From JADGNZ01 sp963715895 (lineage in GTDB: Bacteria; Acidobacteriota; Thermoanaerobaculia; Gp7-AA8), in the NCBI GenBank assembly GCA_963715895.1, contig OY970284.1:6076001-6140000 (forward strand): a DNA stretch of 64,000 nucleotides, read 5' to 3'. The translations under genes were made by a program, and so were the position numbers. The notes under the pieces were generated by a model that saw only the letters and a program-made list of their open reading frames with translations, did not search any database and was not told where the DNA came from. Positions 9,131-17,815 of this stretch are shown piece after piece (within the stretch, counting starts at the first letter, position 1; the number at the start of each line of letters is the position of its first letter).

Positions 9131-10033
9131 GTGGAGTTTCGAGGCGCGGCGTCCGAATTCATCCGTCACTGTCAATCCATTCGGAAGCTCTCGCCGCACA
9201 CGGCCCGAGCCTACGAGCTCGATCTCAATCGTTTCTCCGAGTTTCTCGGCGGGAGCGCGGCGGTTGCGTCATGCGACCGCACCGTGATCCACAACTACGT
9301 CCGCCACCTCTTCGATGTGCGCTCGCTGAAGGAGGCGTCGGTCAAACGTCACCTGGCCACGCTCCGTTCGTTCTTCCACTGGCTCGAAGAAGACGGACGC
9401 GGCATCGAAGACCCCTTCCGCGGCGCCCGCATCCGCATCCGCATGCCTAAGCGCCTACCTCGGGTGATCGCCCGCGCCGACCTCCGCCGACTTCTCCGTC
9501 ACGACGGCCAGCTCACCTTCGCCGACCTGACCGCTTACATCGCCACGGAGCTCCTCTTCGCCACCGGCATGCGCGTGAGCGAGCTGGCCTCGCTGCGCGA
9601 CGCCTCGGTGGACGTGGAGGACGGCACGATCACCATCATCGGCAAAGGCAATCGCGAGCGCCGCGTCTTCGTCCCCGACGAGATCAAATCCCTCCTGAAC
9701 GATTACCGCACCGCCCGCGATCTCTGCGCCACGACGGCCGAGACCTTCCTCGTGAACTCCCGCGGCGCCGCCGCCTCCCCCCAGATGATCCGCCGCCTGA
9801 TCCGCCTCCACGGCGAACGCTCCGACGTCCGCGACCGCGTCACCCCCCACATGTTCCGCCACTCAGTCGCCACCTACCTCCTGGAGGAAGGCGTCGACAT
9901 CCGCTACGTCCAACGCCTCCTCGGCCATCGCAGTATCTCCACGACAGAGATATACACGCACGTGGCGGACGCGGCGCTGAAGGTGAGGATTACGGAGAGG
10001 CATCCGCGGAGGGGGATCGTGAGCACGAGATGA
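9131..10033 (+). CDS. Tyrosine recombinase XerC/XerD family
   Basis: The GTG at 9131 follows a GGAAGGGGG ribosome site and gives 300 residues, the usual Xer length. It has an N-terminal SAM-like core-binding domain (residues 5-95) and a catalytic domain with the full set R148, K172, H240, R243, H266 and nucleophile Y275 (EIYTHV). Xer recombinases resolve chromosome dimers at dif. It is a stand-alone housekeeping-like gene with no adjacent att repeats that I can see, so a Xer role is more likely than a phage integrase. Confidence 0.9.
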   Translation: MEFRGAASEFIRHCQSIRKLSPHTARAYELDLNRFSEFLGGSAAVASCDRTVIHNYVRHLFDVRSLKEASVKRHLATLRSFFHWLEEDGRGIEDPFRGARIRIRMPKRLPRVIARADLRRLLRHDGQLTFADLTAYIATELLFATGMRVSELASLRDASVDVEDGTITIIGKGNRERRVFVPDEIKSLLNDYRTARDLCATTAETFLVNSRGAAASPQMIRRLIRLHGERSDVRDRVTPHMFRHSVATYLLEEGVDIRYVQRLLGHRSISTTEIYTHVADAALKVRITERHPRRGIVSTR

Positions 10034-10114
10034 GCCCGGGTATTTCTCGCTGCTTGGCGACTTACGCACCGACCGAATAGCAGTGCCTGTTGCCAAAAAA
10101 GCAGGACCGATGTG

Positions 10115-10136
10115 GCACAGACACTCTTGTCTGTGC
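10115..10136. repeat. Perfect short palindrome GCACAGACA-N4-TGTCTGTGC
   Basis: The intergenic stretch 10034-10275 (minus-strand gene on one side, recombinase on the other) carries this inverted repeat, 9-bp arms with a 4-nt loop. Similar CACAGACA...TGTCTGTG hairpins are common intergenic repeats in large soil-bacterial genomes. Nothing else was recognised in this gap. Confidence 0.7.
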
Positions 10137-10275
10137 GGCGCAGCCGCGCGTATCCCCAACGCGCCGCAGCGCAATCAACCGACACCCGACAACGCGGCGA
10201 AGCCGCCGTCATTTCGAATCCTCCCAAATGGCCGGGCGCGCCATAGAGACGCGCCCGGCCCACTGCTTGATTACG

Positions 10276-10815
10276 TCAAACCTGGGTCTTGGGAGCCGGC
10301 GACGGTGCCGGTGCCTGCGGCTGCTGCGCCGCCTTGTGCGCACGTCCGAAGCGGTTCGCTTTCCGCATCAGAGCGAGATGCGGCAGCAGAGCGGAATGCT
10401 CCGGTGAGCGCACCAGGCTCTTGCTGAGCGAGTACGTCAACAGGGCCGCCGTGCCGATGCGGTGACGACGCGTCAGGTTCGCTGACGAGACGCCATGGAG
10501 CATCGACTTCAGCTCGTCCTCCACCTTCGACCAGCGCGCCGCCGTCTCCGTCTCCTGCTGCAGATCCTCCGGCGTTCTGCCGACGACGCTCAGCACCAGC
10601 GGCGACGCGCCGATGGCATTGATGGCCGCCTGCGCAAATTCCGGATGCACGCTGGCCACCGCCTGGATCGACTTCGCATCCGCCGGCGGCAACTGCACGA
10701 ATTCCGGGATCTGCCCGCGCATCACGCGAAGCTGCTCCACGATCGCTTCCGGCGTCACGGCCGGATCCTGTGCCGCCGCGGCGGCGTTTGTCTGAACTGC
10801 ATTGTTACTGGACAT
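10276..10815 (-). CDS. Conserved hypothetical protein
   Basis: The 179-residue protein has a good ribosome site (GGAAG) ahead of its ATG. Residues 20-60 contain EAIVEQLRVMRGQIPEF, followed by a helical central part and a Pro/Ala/Gln-rich C-terminal tail. No signal peptide, membrane segment or catalytic motif is seen. I do not recognise the family; composition suggests a soluble helical protein. Confidence 0.7.
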   Translation of the reverse strand: MSSNNAVQTNAAAAAQDPAVTPEAIVEQLRVMRGQIPEFVQLPPADAKSIQAVASVHPEFAQAAINAIGASPLVLSVVGRTPEDLQQETETAARWSKVEDELKSMLHGVSSANLTRRHRIGTAALLTYSLSKSLVRSPEHSALLPHLALMRKANRFGRAHKAAQQPQAPAPSPAPKTQV

Positions 10816-11202
10816 GATGAAGCTTCCTTTCCTGCCCCAAATGGCAAGTGGTTATGGGACGGCGTTCGGACTGAGTGCGCAGTGCCGGACGCCGTTCCGG
10901 GTCGAAATTTTGAGCGAAACGCCGCAAATCGTCCGCCGGCCTTCCCCCATAGGCCGCGGCCTCGGGGGTTCCTACTATTTTTATGAGGCTGGAGGAGCTA
11001 TCGCTCAACTCCACTTCTATCCGAGTCCATCGCGCCATTGCTCAAGCTTGAAGGACCTGGTACCTCATTCGAGAACGGCCATGTACCACCGCCGCCTCTG
11101 GCTCGGGAACCGGACGCCATGGCTCAAGCGTCGCCTCTGCCTAAGCCCTAATATCGGTCCGAAATCAAGCGAAGTCAAGAGGTCGCCAGACGGTTCCTGA
11201 GG
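10816..11202. other. Non-coding stretch with one strong hairpin
   Basis: No convincing gene. An inverted repeat (CCCCC and AGGCC paired with GGCCT and GGGGG, 10944-10968) is followed by a TA-rich run on the plus strand and could terminate transcription. The rest shows no recognised element. Confidence 0.5.
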
Positions 11203-11685
11203 TTGTCACAACGGGAACCTTCGCGTTTTGCGCGCACGCGATTCCGCGTGAGTGGCGTGTTCTCCCGGTCAACCAGCCCGCCTTGCCTCGTGATTGACGA
11301 TCTGCGCCCCGCTCCCGGCGCGAGCCGCCTCGCGAACGGCGAAATCTACCTCGACATTGAAAACGTGCGCCTCGAGATTCAAAACGGATGCCTCAACATT
11401 GAAAACGCCTGCTTCGAGAATGACGCCAAGTTACTCCCGTATCCAGATCCCGTCATTCGCGAAGCAGCCGTTTTGAATGTCGAAGCATCCGTTGCTGATA
11501 TCGAGGCTGCGGTTTCAAGTATGGAGGCAAGAGTTCTCGATATCGGGGCGAACGTTCCTGATATGGATGCAGCAGGTTTGAATGTCGAGGCAGACGTCGT
11601 CACTTGGATGGTAGGAAACGTCATTTTAGGGGCAGCCGCCGTCCTTCCCGAAGCAACGCGAACGTTTGCAAAGGGCAGTCCTTAA
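11203..11685 (+). CDS. Possible heptad-repeat protein over a 21-bp repeat array
   Basis: An open frame of 160 codons spans the 21-bp repeats at 11341-11613 and would encode heptads such as VLNVEAS, VADIEAA, VLDIGAN. The hydrophobic spacing could form a small beta-solenoid or coil. However, because 21 is a multiple of three, repeat arrays of this kind stay open in several frames, including the minus strand (11379-11624). No good ribosome site is seen. Whether it is translated is uncertain. Confidence 0.3.
   Translation: MSQREPSRFARTRFRVSGVFSRSTSPPCLVIDDLRPAPGASRLANGEIYLDIENVRLEIQNGCLNIENACFENDAKLLPYPDPVIREAAVLNVEASVADIEAAVSSMEARVLDIGANVPDMDAAGLNVEADVVTWMVGNVILGAAAVLPEATRTFAKGSP
11341..11613. 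repeat. Degenerate 21-bp tandem repeats in two blocks
   Basis: Block one (11341-11424) has about four units around CTCRANATTSAAAACG. Block two (11467-11613) has seven units of GTT-N4-ATATCGAGGCA type. Each unit is 21 bp, or seven codons. The units differ from those at 30452-30787 but share the period. Confidence 0.75.
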
Positions 11686-11758
11686 CCACCACGAATTCGG
11701 ACGACCCAAGCAGGCTTCGCCTCGATACGCCAAGCCGGTCAGGTCCCACCAGTACGCC

Positions 11759-11776
11759 AGATAACTAAGGATTATC
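11759..11776. repeat. 18-bp inverted repeat, left copy, at carbamoyltransferase start
   Basis: AGATAACTAAGGATTATC directly abuts the ATG of the carbamoyltransferase and contains its ribosome site (AAGGA). The exact reverse complement lies at 16648-16665 upstream of the convergent STAND gene, so the two copies bracket the two-gene cassette. Confidence 0.9.
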
Positions 11777-13456
11777 ATGCGCGCTGAAACCGTCTGCCTT
11801 GGCTTACACATCGGTCACGACCGCGGCATCACAATCGCTAGAGACGGTCAGATAGCGTTTCACACGGCAGTCGAACGGCTTGATCGCTGGAAGCACTCCG
11901 ATTCACCAGATCTCCCGATTCCGCAAATCAGGCACGTGCTGGAACGTCTCGGAATCGAAACGAGTAAGATCAGCGCGGTCTGCGTCACTTATCACGCCGT
12001 GGAAGCATCGCGGATCGCGCCAACGCTCGAAGGCGATTTCAAGCAGGCGTTCCCGGATTTCACCGGAACCTTCCTCGCGATCGATCATCACCTGGCACAT
12101 GCCTTAGCCGCGTTCGCATGTAGTACGTTCGAAGAGGCGATCGTCTTCGTCGCTGACGGCGCCGGTGATTCGCGCCTGTGGCGCTCGCAGGCCGAGTCGT
12201 TGTTTTACGTGTCTCGCGAACACTTCTACTTGTTGGAGGAACGGTTGCAGCATCGCCCCCTCGCGACCGTGTATCGGCCCGAATTCTTTCTCCCTGCCTT
12301 TTTCGCGGTCGGCCAGCACAACGATCAGATCAGTCTAGGATTGAAGTACGAGCAAATTACATACTTATGCGGATTCAAGCCAGGGCAAGCCGGACAGACG
12401 ATGGCATTGGCATCTTACGGAGCCCCGCTCTTCGACATCCAGCCGCTTGTCCCGAGCAATTTCGGCTTCTCCCTGCGCTACATCGACCTGCTGGATAGAT
12501 TCGATCAGATCGCCCGCGAACGCGGCGTCACACTCCGCCAGCTCGCGGCGAGCGACCGAGCCGATCTCGCTTCCACAGCGCAGCACTTTCTCGAGCAAGC
12601 GGTCATGAATCTCGTCGATTACACGATCACTACTTATTCGCCCAAGAATCTCTGCTTCGCTGGTGGACTCTTTCTCAATTGCCCGGCGAACCGCCTGATC
12701 GTCGACAGACATAGCGACCGGGAGCTTTTCTTCCTTCCCGTATGCGACGACGAGGGTCAATCGATCGGCGCGGCAGCGTACGCGTACTGGCGCACCTCGG
12801 GGACGCTGCCAGCCGTCGGACGCGACTTCCCTTATCTGGGGTTCGCCTATTCGACCGACGAGTGCATAGCCGCCATGCGCGAGGCAGACCTCACCTTCCA
12901 GAGCTACAATGACGAGCAACTGAGCCAGCAGCTCGCCGCGCTCATCGCGAATGGCAAAATTTGCGCTATCGCACGCGGGCGTTCCGAGGCTGGGCCGCGC
13001 GCCTTGGGACACAGAAGCATTCTCGGCGACCCAAGAAGCGGCACTACAAAGGCACGTCTGGATGCAGGCATCAAGCGACGAGCGGAATTTCGCCCTTATG
13101 CGCCAATGGTCCACGCCAGCCGCACTAGCGTGTATTTCGAGATGGTTCTGCCGTCGCCGTACATGCTTCTGACGGCACAAGTGCGTCCTGACTTTCGTGC
13201 ACGGCTACCGGCGATTACGCACGTGGACGGCACGGCGCGGGTGCAGACTGTTCATGCCGAACGCACGCCCTTTCTCGCAGATGTCCTGTTGCGGTTCGAA
13301 GCGGAAACCGGCGTCGCAGTGCTTCTCAATACATCCTTTAATGATGAGCGTGAACCAATCGTCGAAACTCCGGCTGACGCCATTCGTACCTATCTGTCGA
13401 CCGACCTCGATGCCGTGGTCTTGGGGAACCTTCTCCACGTCAAACCAGGATCGTAA
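11777..13456 (+). CDS. Carbamoyltransferase, NodU/CmcH/TobZ family
   Basis: The 559-residue protein has the N-terminal Kae1/TsaD-like ATPase fold (LGLHIGHD, DHHLAHAL with metal-binding histidines, VFVADGAGD, CFAGGLFLNCPANRL) and the C-terminal YrdC-like domain (GRSEAGPRALGHRSIL, VLLNTSFNDEREPIVETP). Family enzymes O-carbamoylate small molecules or sugars through carbamoyl-adenylate. No biosynthetic cluster surrounds it. Instead it converges on a nuclease-STAND gene with a 17-nt 3' overlap, and both genes begin behind the same 18-bp sequence. The substrate is unknown; a role linked to the STAND protein is an inference from layout only. Confidence 0.93.
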   Translation: MRAETVCLGLHIGHDRGITIARDGQIAFHTAVERLDRWKHSDSPDLPIPQIRHVLERLGIETSKISAVCVTYHAVEASRIAPTLEGDFKQAFPDFTGTFLAIDHHLAHALAAFACSTFEEAIVFVADGAGDSRLWRSQAESLFYVSREHFYLLEERLQHRPLATVYRPEFFLPAFFAVGQHNDQISLGLKYEQITYLCGFKPGQAGQTMALASYGAPLFDIQPLVPSNFGFSLRYIDLLDRFDQIARERGVTLRQLAASDRADLASTAQHFLEQAVMNLVDYTITTYSPKNLCFAGGLFLNCPANRLIVDRHSDRELFFLPVCDDEGQSIGAAAYAYWRTSGTLPAVGRDFPYLGFAYSTDECIAAMREADLTFQSYNDEQLSQQLAALIANGKICAIARGRSEAGPRALGHRSILGDPRSGTTKARLDAGIKRRAEFRPYAPMVHASRTSVYFEMVLPSPYMLLTAQVRPDFRARLPAITHVDGTARVQTVHAERTPFLADVLLRFEAETGVAVLLNTSFNDEREPIVETPADAIRTYLSTDLDAVVLGNLLHVKPGS

Positions 13457-16400
13457 AATACCCGTCGCGGTCTCGGCGGATGGCCGTGGGATCGTAATAC
13501 TTCACGAGCATATCTCCTTCGAACACCGATGCAAGCCGACGTTCTCGGTCGTTCGGAGTCGCGACAACCAATGGTGAGAAATGGACGAGCCGCACGGCCG
13601 CTAGTGCCGCCTCCTCGCCGATGTAAGTCGCGAGCGCGCGCGCGGCGTTCGACAAGACGACGACGTTCTGGAAACACAAGTAGTCGCCTCCCACGAATGC
13701 AAGACCATCACGAACGAGGTGGTCGATGATTGTTGTGGCGAGAATTGTGATCTCCGCCGCGTCTTCCCCTCGTAGGATCGCTGCCAGCAACCGAAGATTG
13801 TCGGCAAGCCAGATGTATTCGCCGTAGCCGAAGCGTTGCGCTGAACGGTACACGCGCATGATCCGCTCGGTAATTTCTGTAGACGTGCCCATGCTTGCGA
13901 CGTGTCGTCGATAGGCGTCCACGGCAAAGAGGTAGTCGATGCGCGGCACCAGATGGCCGTAGCCGCGACGCAGGCTGGTCGTCCGTACCTCTTCGAGCCG
14001 TGCGACGGTCGCCGCTGATGCGATGTCGCTCTGTGCGGACCACGTGGCGACCTCTTCATTGACGATCGCGTGCAGGTGCGCGCGCGGCGGTGCGTGCTTT
14101 TCGGCGTGACGCCGCTGTCGAAGCGCCAGTTCAATCCCGAACGCCGCGTCGAGGTAGCGATGCAAATGAAACTCATTCGAGAGACTGAGGTTAATGAGTG
14201 CTTCGTCTCTTGCACGCACCGCGTGACTACGACCTCTGAGAAAAAAGCTTCGTGCCAGATCGAACGCTGACTGTGGCTTGTAATATCCCTGCAGCCTATC
14301 GCACATGTCGAACGCGACGGCATGTGCCAGGCGCGAAGGCCGCATCTCAACTAATGCATTCTCCACGTTATGCATCAAACTGACCGCCGTCCGATGATCG
14401 CCGCTATTGAGCAGCCCGTGCGCCATTAACTGCCGTACGGCGAGTTGCGTGAGATGGTTCGAGTTTCGCTCGTCGCCGGTAGACAACAGCCGAAGACAGT
14501 CGAGGAGGCCGCTGACGAAATCTTGATGATGCATGTCTAGATACGCGCGCGCGATCATGGCTGCGCGATGGACGAGGGGGAGTCGGTGCGAGCGCAACTC
14601 CAAGAAAAAGAGCAGCGCGCCGACATCGTTGTAGCCGACATCCTCAAGTGGCAATGACGAAATGTTTCGGACACGGATGAGCTTTGTCGCCAGTCTCGAC
14701 ATTGCTGGTGTCGCCGCGTCTACGTCGCGGGCGTGCAACGCGACCAGCGCGCGTGTTGTATCGGATAGACGATCCGCGATTGCGGGGAAAGTGTGCAGCA
14801 CGCGGCCGAGACGCAGTGGCTTTCCGAAGTCATAGCTGTGGGCAATCAGCCGCTCCGTGATCGTGTCGTGCGCGACAAACGCAAGGCGTGAGGCTCTGTC
14901 TTCACGGAACCAGTATGAGAGAAACTCCGGCGAGATGCCGCGAACCTTCAATTCTTCCAACGTGCCATAATTCAGCGCAGGATCGTCTGATAGCGCCAGG
15001 AGTGCGAAAAGGTCTTGTAGCGTGAAATCTTCGATAGCGATCTTTTCCAAGAACTGAATTCGCGCGTCTAGCAGAGATGAGGTGAATGGCGCGAATCCTT
15101 CGATGTCGAACACGTCCCGCGACTGTGAAGCCACTGCAAGACGATCCTCGTCTGCCCAATACATGAACCCGCGCTCCAGCAGCGAGTGAATGTATTGGAC
15201 CACCTCTACAGGCCTGATGTCTCCAGACACGGTGCTGCTCACCACTGCAGATGCGATTTCATCCGGCAAAAGACGCTGCAACAGTCCACTGATGTCGTCG
15301 GCGCTGACGTTTGGAAGCGTCATGTACTGGAGGCCCGCGCCTCCGGCGACAGTGTTGTCCTGCAGGACATGCGCAAAGGCTTCGTATCGCGGCCGGCGCG
15401 ATGGAGGATCGCTCCTGCCTGCCAGAATGATCCGAGAGCGTTCTCGTTGTTCGAACACCCATGATTCGAGCTCGTCCAGAAAGTGAGAATCGGCCAGATG
15501 CAGATCGTCGATGAACACCGCGACGATCGAGCCTGGTTTCGCGCGCTTGATGCGGGCGAGAACGTCGATTTGCGGTAGAAAACGCAGATTCTTCGTACCG
15601 CGGCGGACTGATGCGTCAGATTTGACCACAGCAGAACCATCGTCGCGAACAACCAGCCACAGAACGCGGTCTGGACCAACAATGCGCGCGATCTCGGCGA
15701 GAAAGCGTGATTTCCCGGTGCCGCTCGGCGCATGGAGTAAGAGCACGTCCGGTGCCGATCGTTGACGCCATTTCGACCGATAATTGACCACGAAGTCGGC
15801 GAGACGACCGAATAGCGGAAGTTCGATCGGATCGTCGGCGGTCGTCAAGTCGAGGCGAAAAGGTTGTACTACATTGTTGAGCGTCAGTACGAACGAAATT
15901 CTGTGGCTAAGACGCGACCGTTTAGGGCGCAGTCGGAACGTAAAACAGGCGATACCATCACCGTTCAGTGAACGTAGCGGGAGTGGTGGGCCGGATAGTC
16001 GCCACCAAGCAGTTGATTGCAATGCGATTCGAACGTCGAGCCGTTGTGTCTCAAACGAACGGACGACGATGTGTGCCGTGAAGCCGGCGGAGTCGGGCTC
16101 CACCGCCGGCAGCACTTGATAACTGACCAAGAGGCGCGCGTTGTCGGGCGCGCTCCTCGTACCAGGGAAGTGGCGCTCGAAATTGTACGCGTCGATAAGT
16201 TGGAACGTCGCGCCCAGCCTCTCGCATTGCGCTTGGATCAAGGAGAGCGATTTGGGCGTCAAAGTCGCATTGGTGACGAGAAGAAAAACGCTTGAGGTTT
16301 CCTTCAACTGGACGAGGTTTGCGCTAACGTGTTCGAGACTGAGGCGATGACCGCTGACGAACTTGCATTCGATGATGATTTCACCGGGCGGCGCTTCATA

Positions 16401-16637
16401 GCGAAAACCGAGCAGCGCGTCACCGTGGAAATTCCTGACAACGACATCACGGCCCTCGTCGCCAGCCCTCTGCGTGAGCGTCACTACGCACGCGGCTTCG
16501 ATCTCTCGAGCCTGCCTCGCGACGCTCCCGTTTACCTCATCGAATACGAACTGTTCAAAACGCCTGTCGTCGAATCCCGCGAGCGTGACATGCGCGGCTT
16601 GTGGCGGCCGGTATTGCGGGTGAAAGACCTCTCGCAT
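13440..16637 (-). CDS. Mrr-like nuclease fused to a STAND NTPase (Avs-like candidate defence protein)
   Basis: The 1065-residue protein starts with a PD-(D/E)xK restriction-endonuclease-like domain (GRD with D64, then IIECK with E90 and K92; residues about 20-160), typical of Mrr. A P-loop NTPase follows (APSGTGKS at 303-310, Walker B IVAVFIDD near 371-378), and then a long helical C-terminal half resembling TPR/STAND sensor repeats. This order (nuclease, STAND, repeats) is that of Avs anti-phage proteins, though it is shorter than the usual Avs4. The ATG at 16637 is far from a ribosome site; an in-frame CTG at 16646 lies six bases after the AAGGA of the 18-bp repeat and may be the true start. 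Function as defence is an inference. Confidence 0.85.
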   Translation of the reverse strand: MREVFHPQYRPPQAAHVTLAGFDDRRFEQFVFDEVNGSVARQAREIEAACVVTLTQRAGDEGRDVVVRNFHGDALLGFRYEAPPGEIIIECKFVSGHRLSLEHVSANLVQLKETSSVFLLVTNATLTPKSLSLIQAQCERLGATFQLIDAYNFERHFPGTRSAPDNARLLVSYQVLPAVEPDSAGFTAHIVVRSFETQRLDVRIALQSTAWWRLSGPPLPLRSLNGDGIACFTFRLRPKRSRLSHRISFVLTLNNVVQPFRLDLTTADDPIELPLFGRLADFVVNYRSKWRQRSAPDVLLLHAPSGTGKSRFLAEIARIVGPDRVLWLVVRDDGSAVVKSDASVRRGTKNLRFLPQIDVLARIKRAKPGSIVAVFIDDLHLADSHFLDELESWVFEQRERSRIILAGRSDPPSRRPRYEAFAHVLQDNTVAGGAGLQYMTLPNVSADDISGLLQRLLPDEIASAVVSSTVSGDIRPVEVVQYIHSLLERGFMYWADEDRLAVASQSRDVFDIEGFAPFTSSLLDARIQFLEKIAIEDFTLQDLFALLALSDDPALNYGTLEELKVRGISPEFLSYWFREDRASRLAFVAHDTITERLIAHSYDFGKPLRLGRVLHTFPAIADRLSDTTRALVALHARDVDAATPAMSRLATKLIRVRNISSLPLEDVGYNDVGALLFFLELRSHRLPLVHRAAMIARAYLDMHHQDFVSGLLDCLRLLSTGDERNSNHLTQLAVRQLMAHGLLNSGDHRTAVSLMHNVENALVEMRPSRLAHAVAFDMCDRLQGYYKPQSAFDLARSFFLRGRSHAVRARDEALINLSLSNEFHLHRYLDAAFGIELALRQRRHAEKHAPPRAHLHAIVNEEVATWSAQSDIASAATVARLEEVRTTSLRRGYGHLVPRIDYLFAVDAYRRHVASMGTSTEITERIMRVYRSAQRFGYGEYIWLADNLRLLAAILRGEDAAEITILATTIIDHLVRDGLAFVGGDYLCFQNVVVLSNAARALATYIGEEAALAAVRLVHFSPLVVATPNDRERRLASVFEGDMLVKYYDPTAIRRDRDGYFTILV

Positions 16638-16647
16638 GCTGGTCAGC

Positions 16648-16665
16648 GATAATCCTTAGTTATCT
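16648..16665. repeat. 18-bp inverted repeat, right copy, upstream of STAND gene
   Basis: Exact reverse complement of 11759-11776. Read on the minus strand it supplies AAGGA ahead of the STAND gene start. Confidence 0.9.
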
Positions 16666-16696
16666 TTTCAAGCACGTGGCAATCTGCCTCTAAATA

Positions 16697-16728
16697 GGAG
16701 TGACAAGAACTGCCAATTCCCTACCCCT
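16697..16728 (-). promoter_or_regulatory. Bipartite ECF-type promoter candidate for the STAND gene
   Basis: On the plus strand GGAGTGACA, an 11-nt spacer and TTCCCTACCCC. Read on the minus strand this is GGGGTAGGGAA-N11-TGTCACTCC. The same two boxes with the same spacer length occur at 38281-38312 upstream of the ECF sigma gene. The element lies 59 bases upstream of the STAND start codon. Confidence 0.6.
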
Positions 16729-17057
16729 CACGCCCCATTTTTCATGACGTGACGCCATGTCATCGAGAAAGAAAGCACAGCCCGTTTCGTGTTCAGACAA
16801 GAACCGTTAGTCGGACGGATGCTTACCGGATCGTTGGAAGTTCGTGCCCATAACCCCCTTCCCTCCTCCCAAATTGCCCCGTGACTCCTCAGACGAATGC
16901 GCGTATGGTAGCCACTCGTCGGGGAGACTTCCTCGGCTCTTCAGTCCTTCTGAACTAAGTCAGAACCTCTGGACTCACCCCTCTTAGCCTCCCATCTTCC
17001 GACGCGGGTACCTCGCCGTCGGGAGAGCTGCCGGCTGCGGCCGGACAGGAGCTCCAA
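16729..17057. other. Non-coding leader region ahead of the RRM gene
   Basis: No gene is supported. A short hairpin ATGAC/GTCAT lies near 16743. The last 100 bases form a GC-rich leader of the RNA-binding-protein gene, as is common for cold-inducible RRM genes. No riboswitch class was recognised. Confidence 0.4.
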
Positions 17058-17303
17058 ATGAAACTCTACGTGGGAAATCTCTCCAAACAGGTCACCGATG
17101 CACAGCTCAACGATCTGGCCATCCCCTTCGGCAAGCTCATCTCGGCCAACGTCGCCGTCGAGCGTAAGTCCGGCGAATCGAAAGGGTTCGGCTTCATCGA
17201 CTTCAGCAATGACGACGAGGCACGCGCGGCCATCACCGGCCTCGACGGCCGTGAGGTCAACGGCCAGGCGTTGAAGGTCAACGAATCCAAGCCGCGCCTC
17301 TGA
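17058..17303 (+). CDS. Small RRM RNA-binding protein
   Basis: The 81-residue protein is a single RNA-recognition motif with RNP2 (LYVGNL, residues 3-8) and RNP1 (KGFGFIDF, residues 42-49). It lacks the glycine-rich tail of the cyanobacterial proteins. Bacterial RRM proteins bind single-stranded RNA and are often cold-induced. It has an AGGAG site shortly before the ATG and a long 5' leader. The next gene starts about 60 bases downstream and may be co-transcribed. Confidence 0.93.
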   Translation: MKLYVGNLSKQVTDAQLNDLAIPFGKLISANVAVERKSGESKGFGFIDFSNDDEARAAITGLDGREVNGQALKVNESKPRL

Positions 17304-17365
17304 CCGATGTCTGGAGTGCGGCGGCCGTATCGCCGCGCTCCATTTACGAAAGGAACACACACTTC

Positions 17366-17797
17366 ATGATGACCTACCTCACCTTCGCGGCCGTGATCGC
17401 CGTTGCCATTCTGGGCTGGAACCTCTATCGCCGGCTCGGCACCGACCGGATCGCGCAGTTCAACGACAAGCGCCGGGCCACCTCGCGCATGGTCAGCCCG
17501 GGCGAATTCGTCGACGGAAACCGGCATCTGCCGGTGGCCCTGGCCGTGACCCAGTCGACGTTCTACTACGAAAACTCCGACATGCAGGCCTCACTCGACC
17601 TGCAGTGGGTCCGCGAAATCGAATACGACACGCAGCTCGCCACCGGCCTCGCCGTCAGCGGTGGCAAGGTCCTTCGCCTGCGCTGCTTCAGCCAGGTGTT
17701 CGAGTTCGTCATCCCGAATGACGTCGTGGCCCGCTGGCACATGATGATGCCCCCGCGCCGCGCCAACGAAGCGGCCGTCGCCGCGCCGGCGGCATGA
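17366..17797 (+). CDS. Membrane-anchored hypothetical protein
   Basis: An N-terminal membrane helix (residues 2-19, YLTFAAVIAVAILGWNLY) precedes a soluble domain with beta-rich patterning and an Ala-rich end. No known domain was recognised. It lies between the RRM gene and the glycosyltransferase with short gaps on both sides, so it may belong to the same transcript. The initial Met-Met leaves the start ambiguous by one codon. Confidence 0.7.
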   Translation: MMTYLTFAAVIAVAILGWNLYRRLGTDRIAQFNDKRRATSRMVSPGEFVDGNRHLPVALAVTQSTFYYENSDMQASLDLQWVREIEYDTQLATGLAVSGGKVLRLRCFSQVFEFVIPNDVVARWHMMMPPRRANEAAVAAPAA

Positions 17798-17815
17798 AGG
17801 GCGAAGGGAACACGC

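Noticed and set aside
13440..16637. Plus-strand open frames inside the STAND gene
   Set aside because: Short, overlapping, without ribosome sites or domain content; shadows of the minus-strand gene.
11759..16665. Classical insertion sequence with terminal repeats
   Set aside because: There is no transposase inside and no target-site duplication is visible next to the 18-bp repeats. Kept only as a cassette finding.
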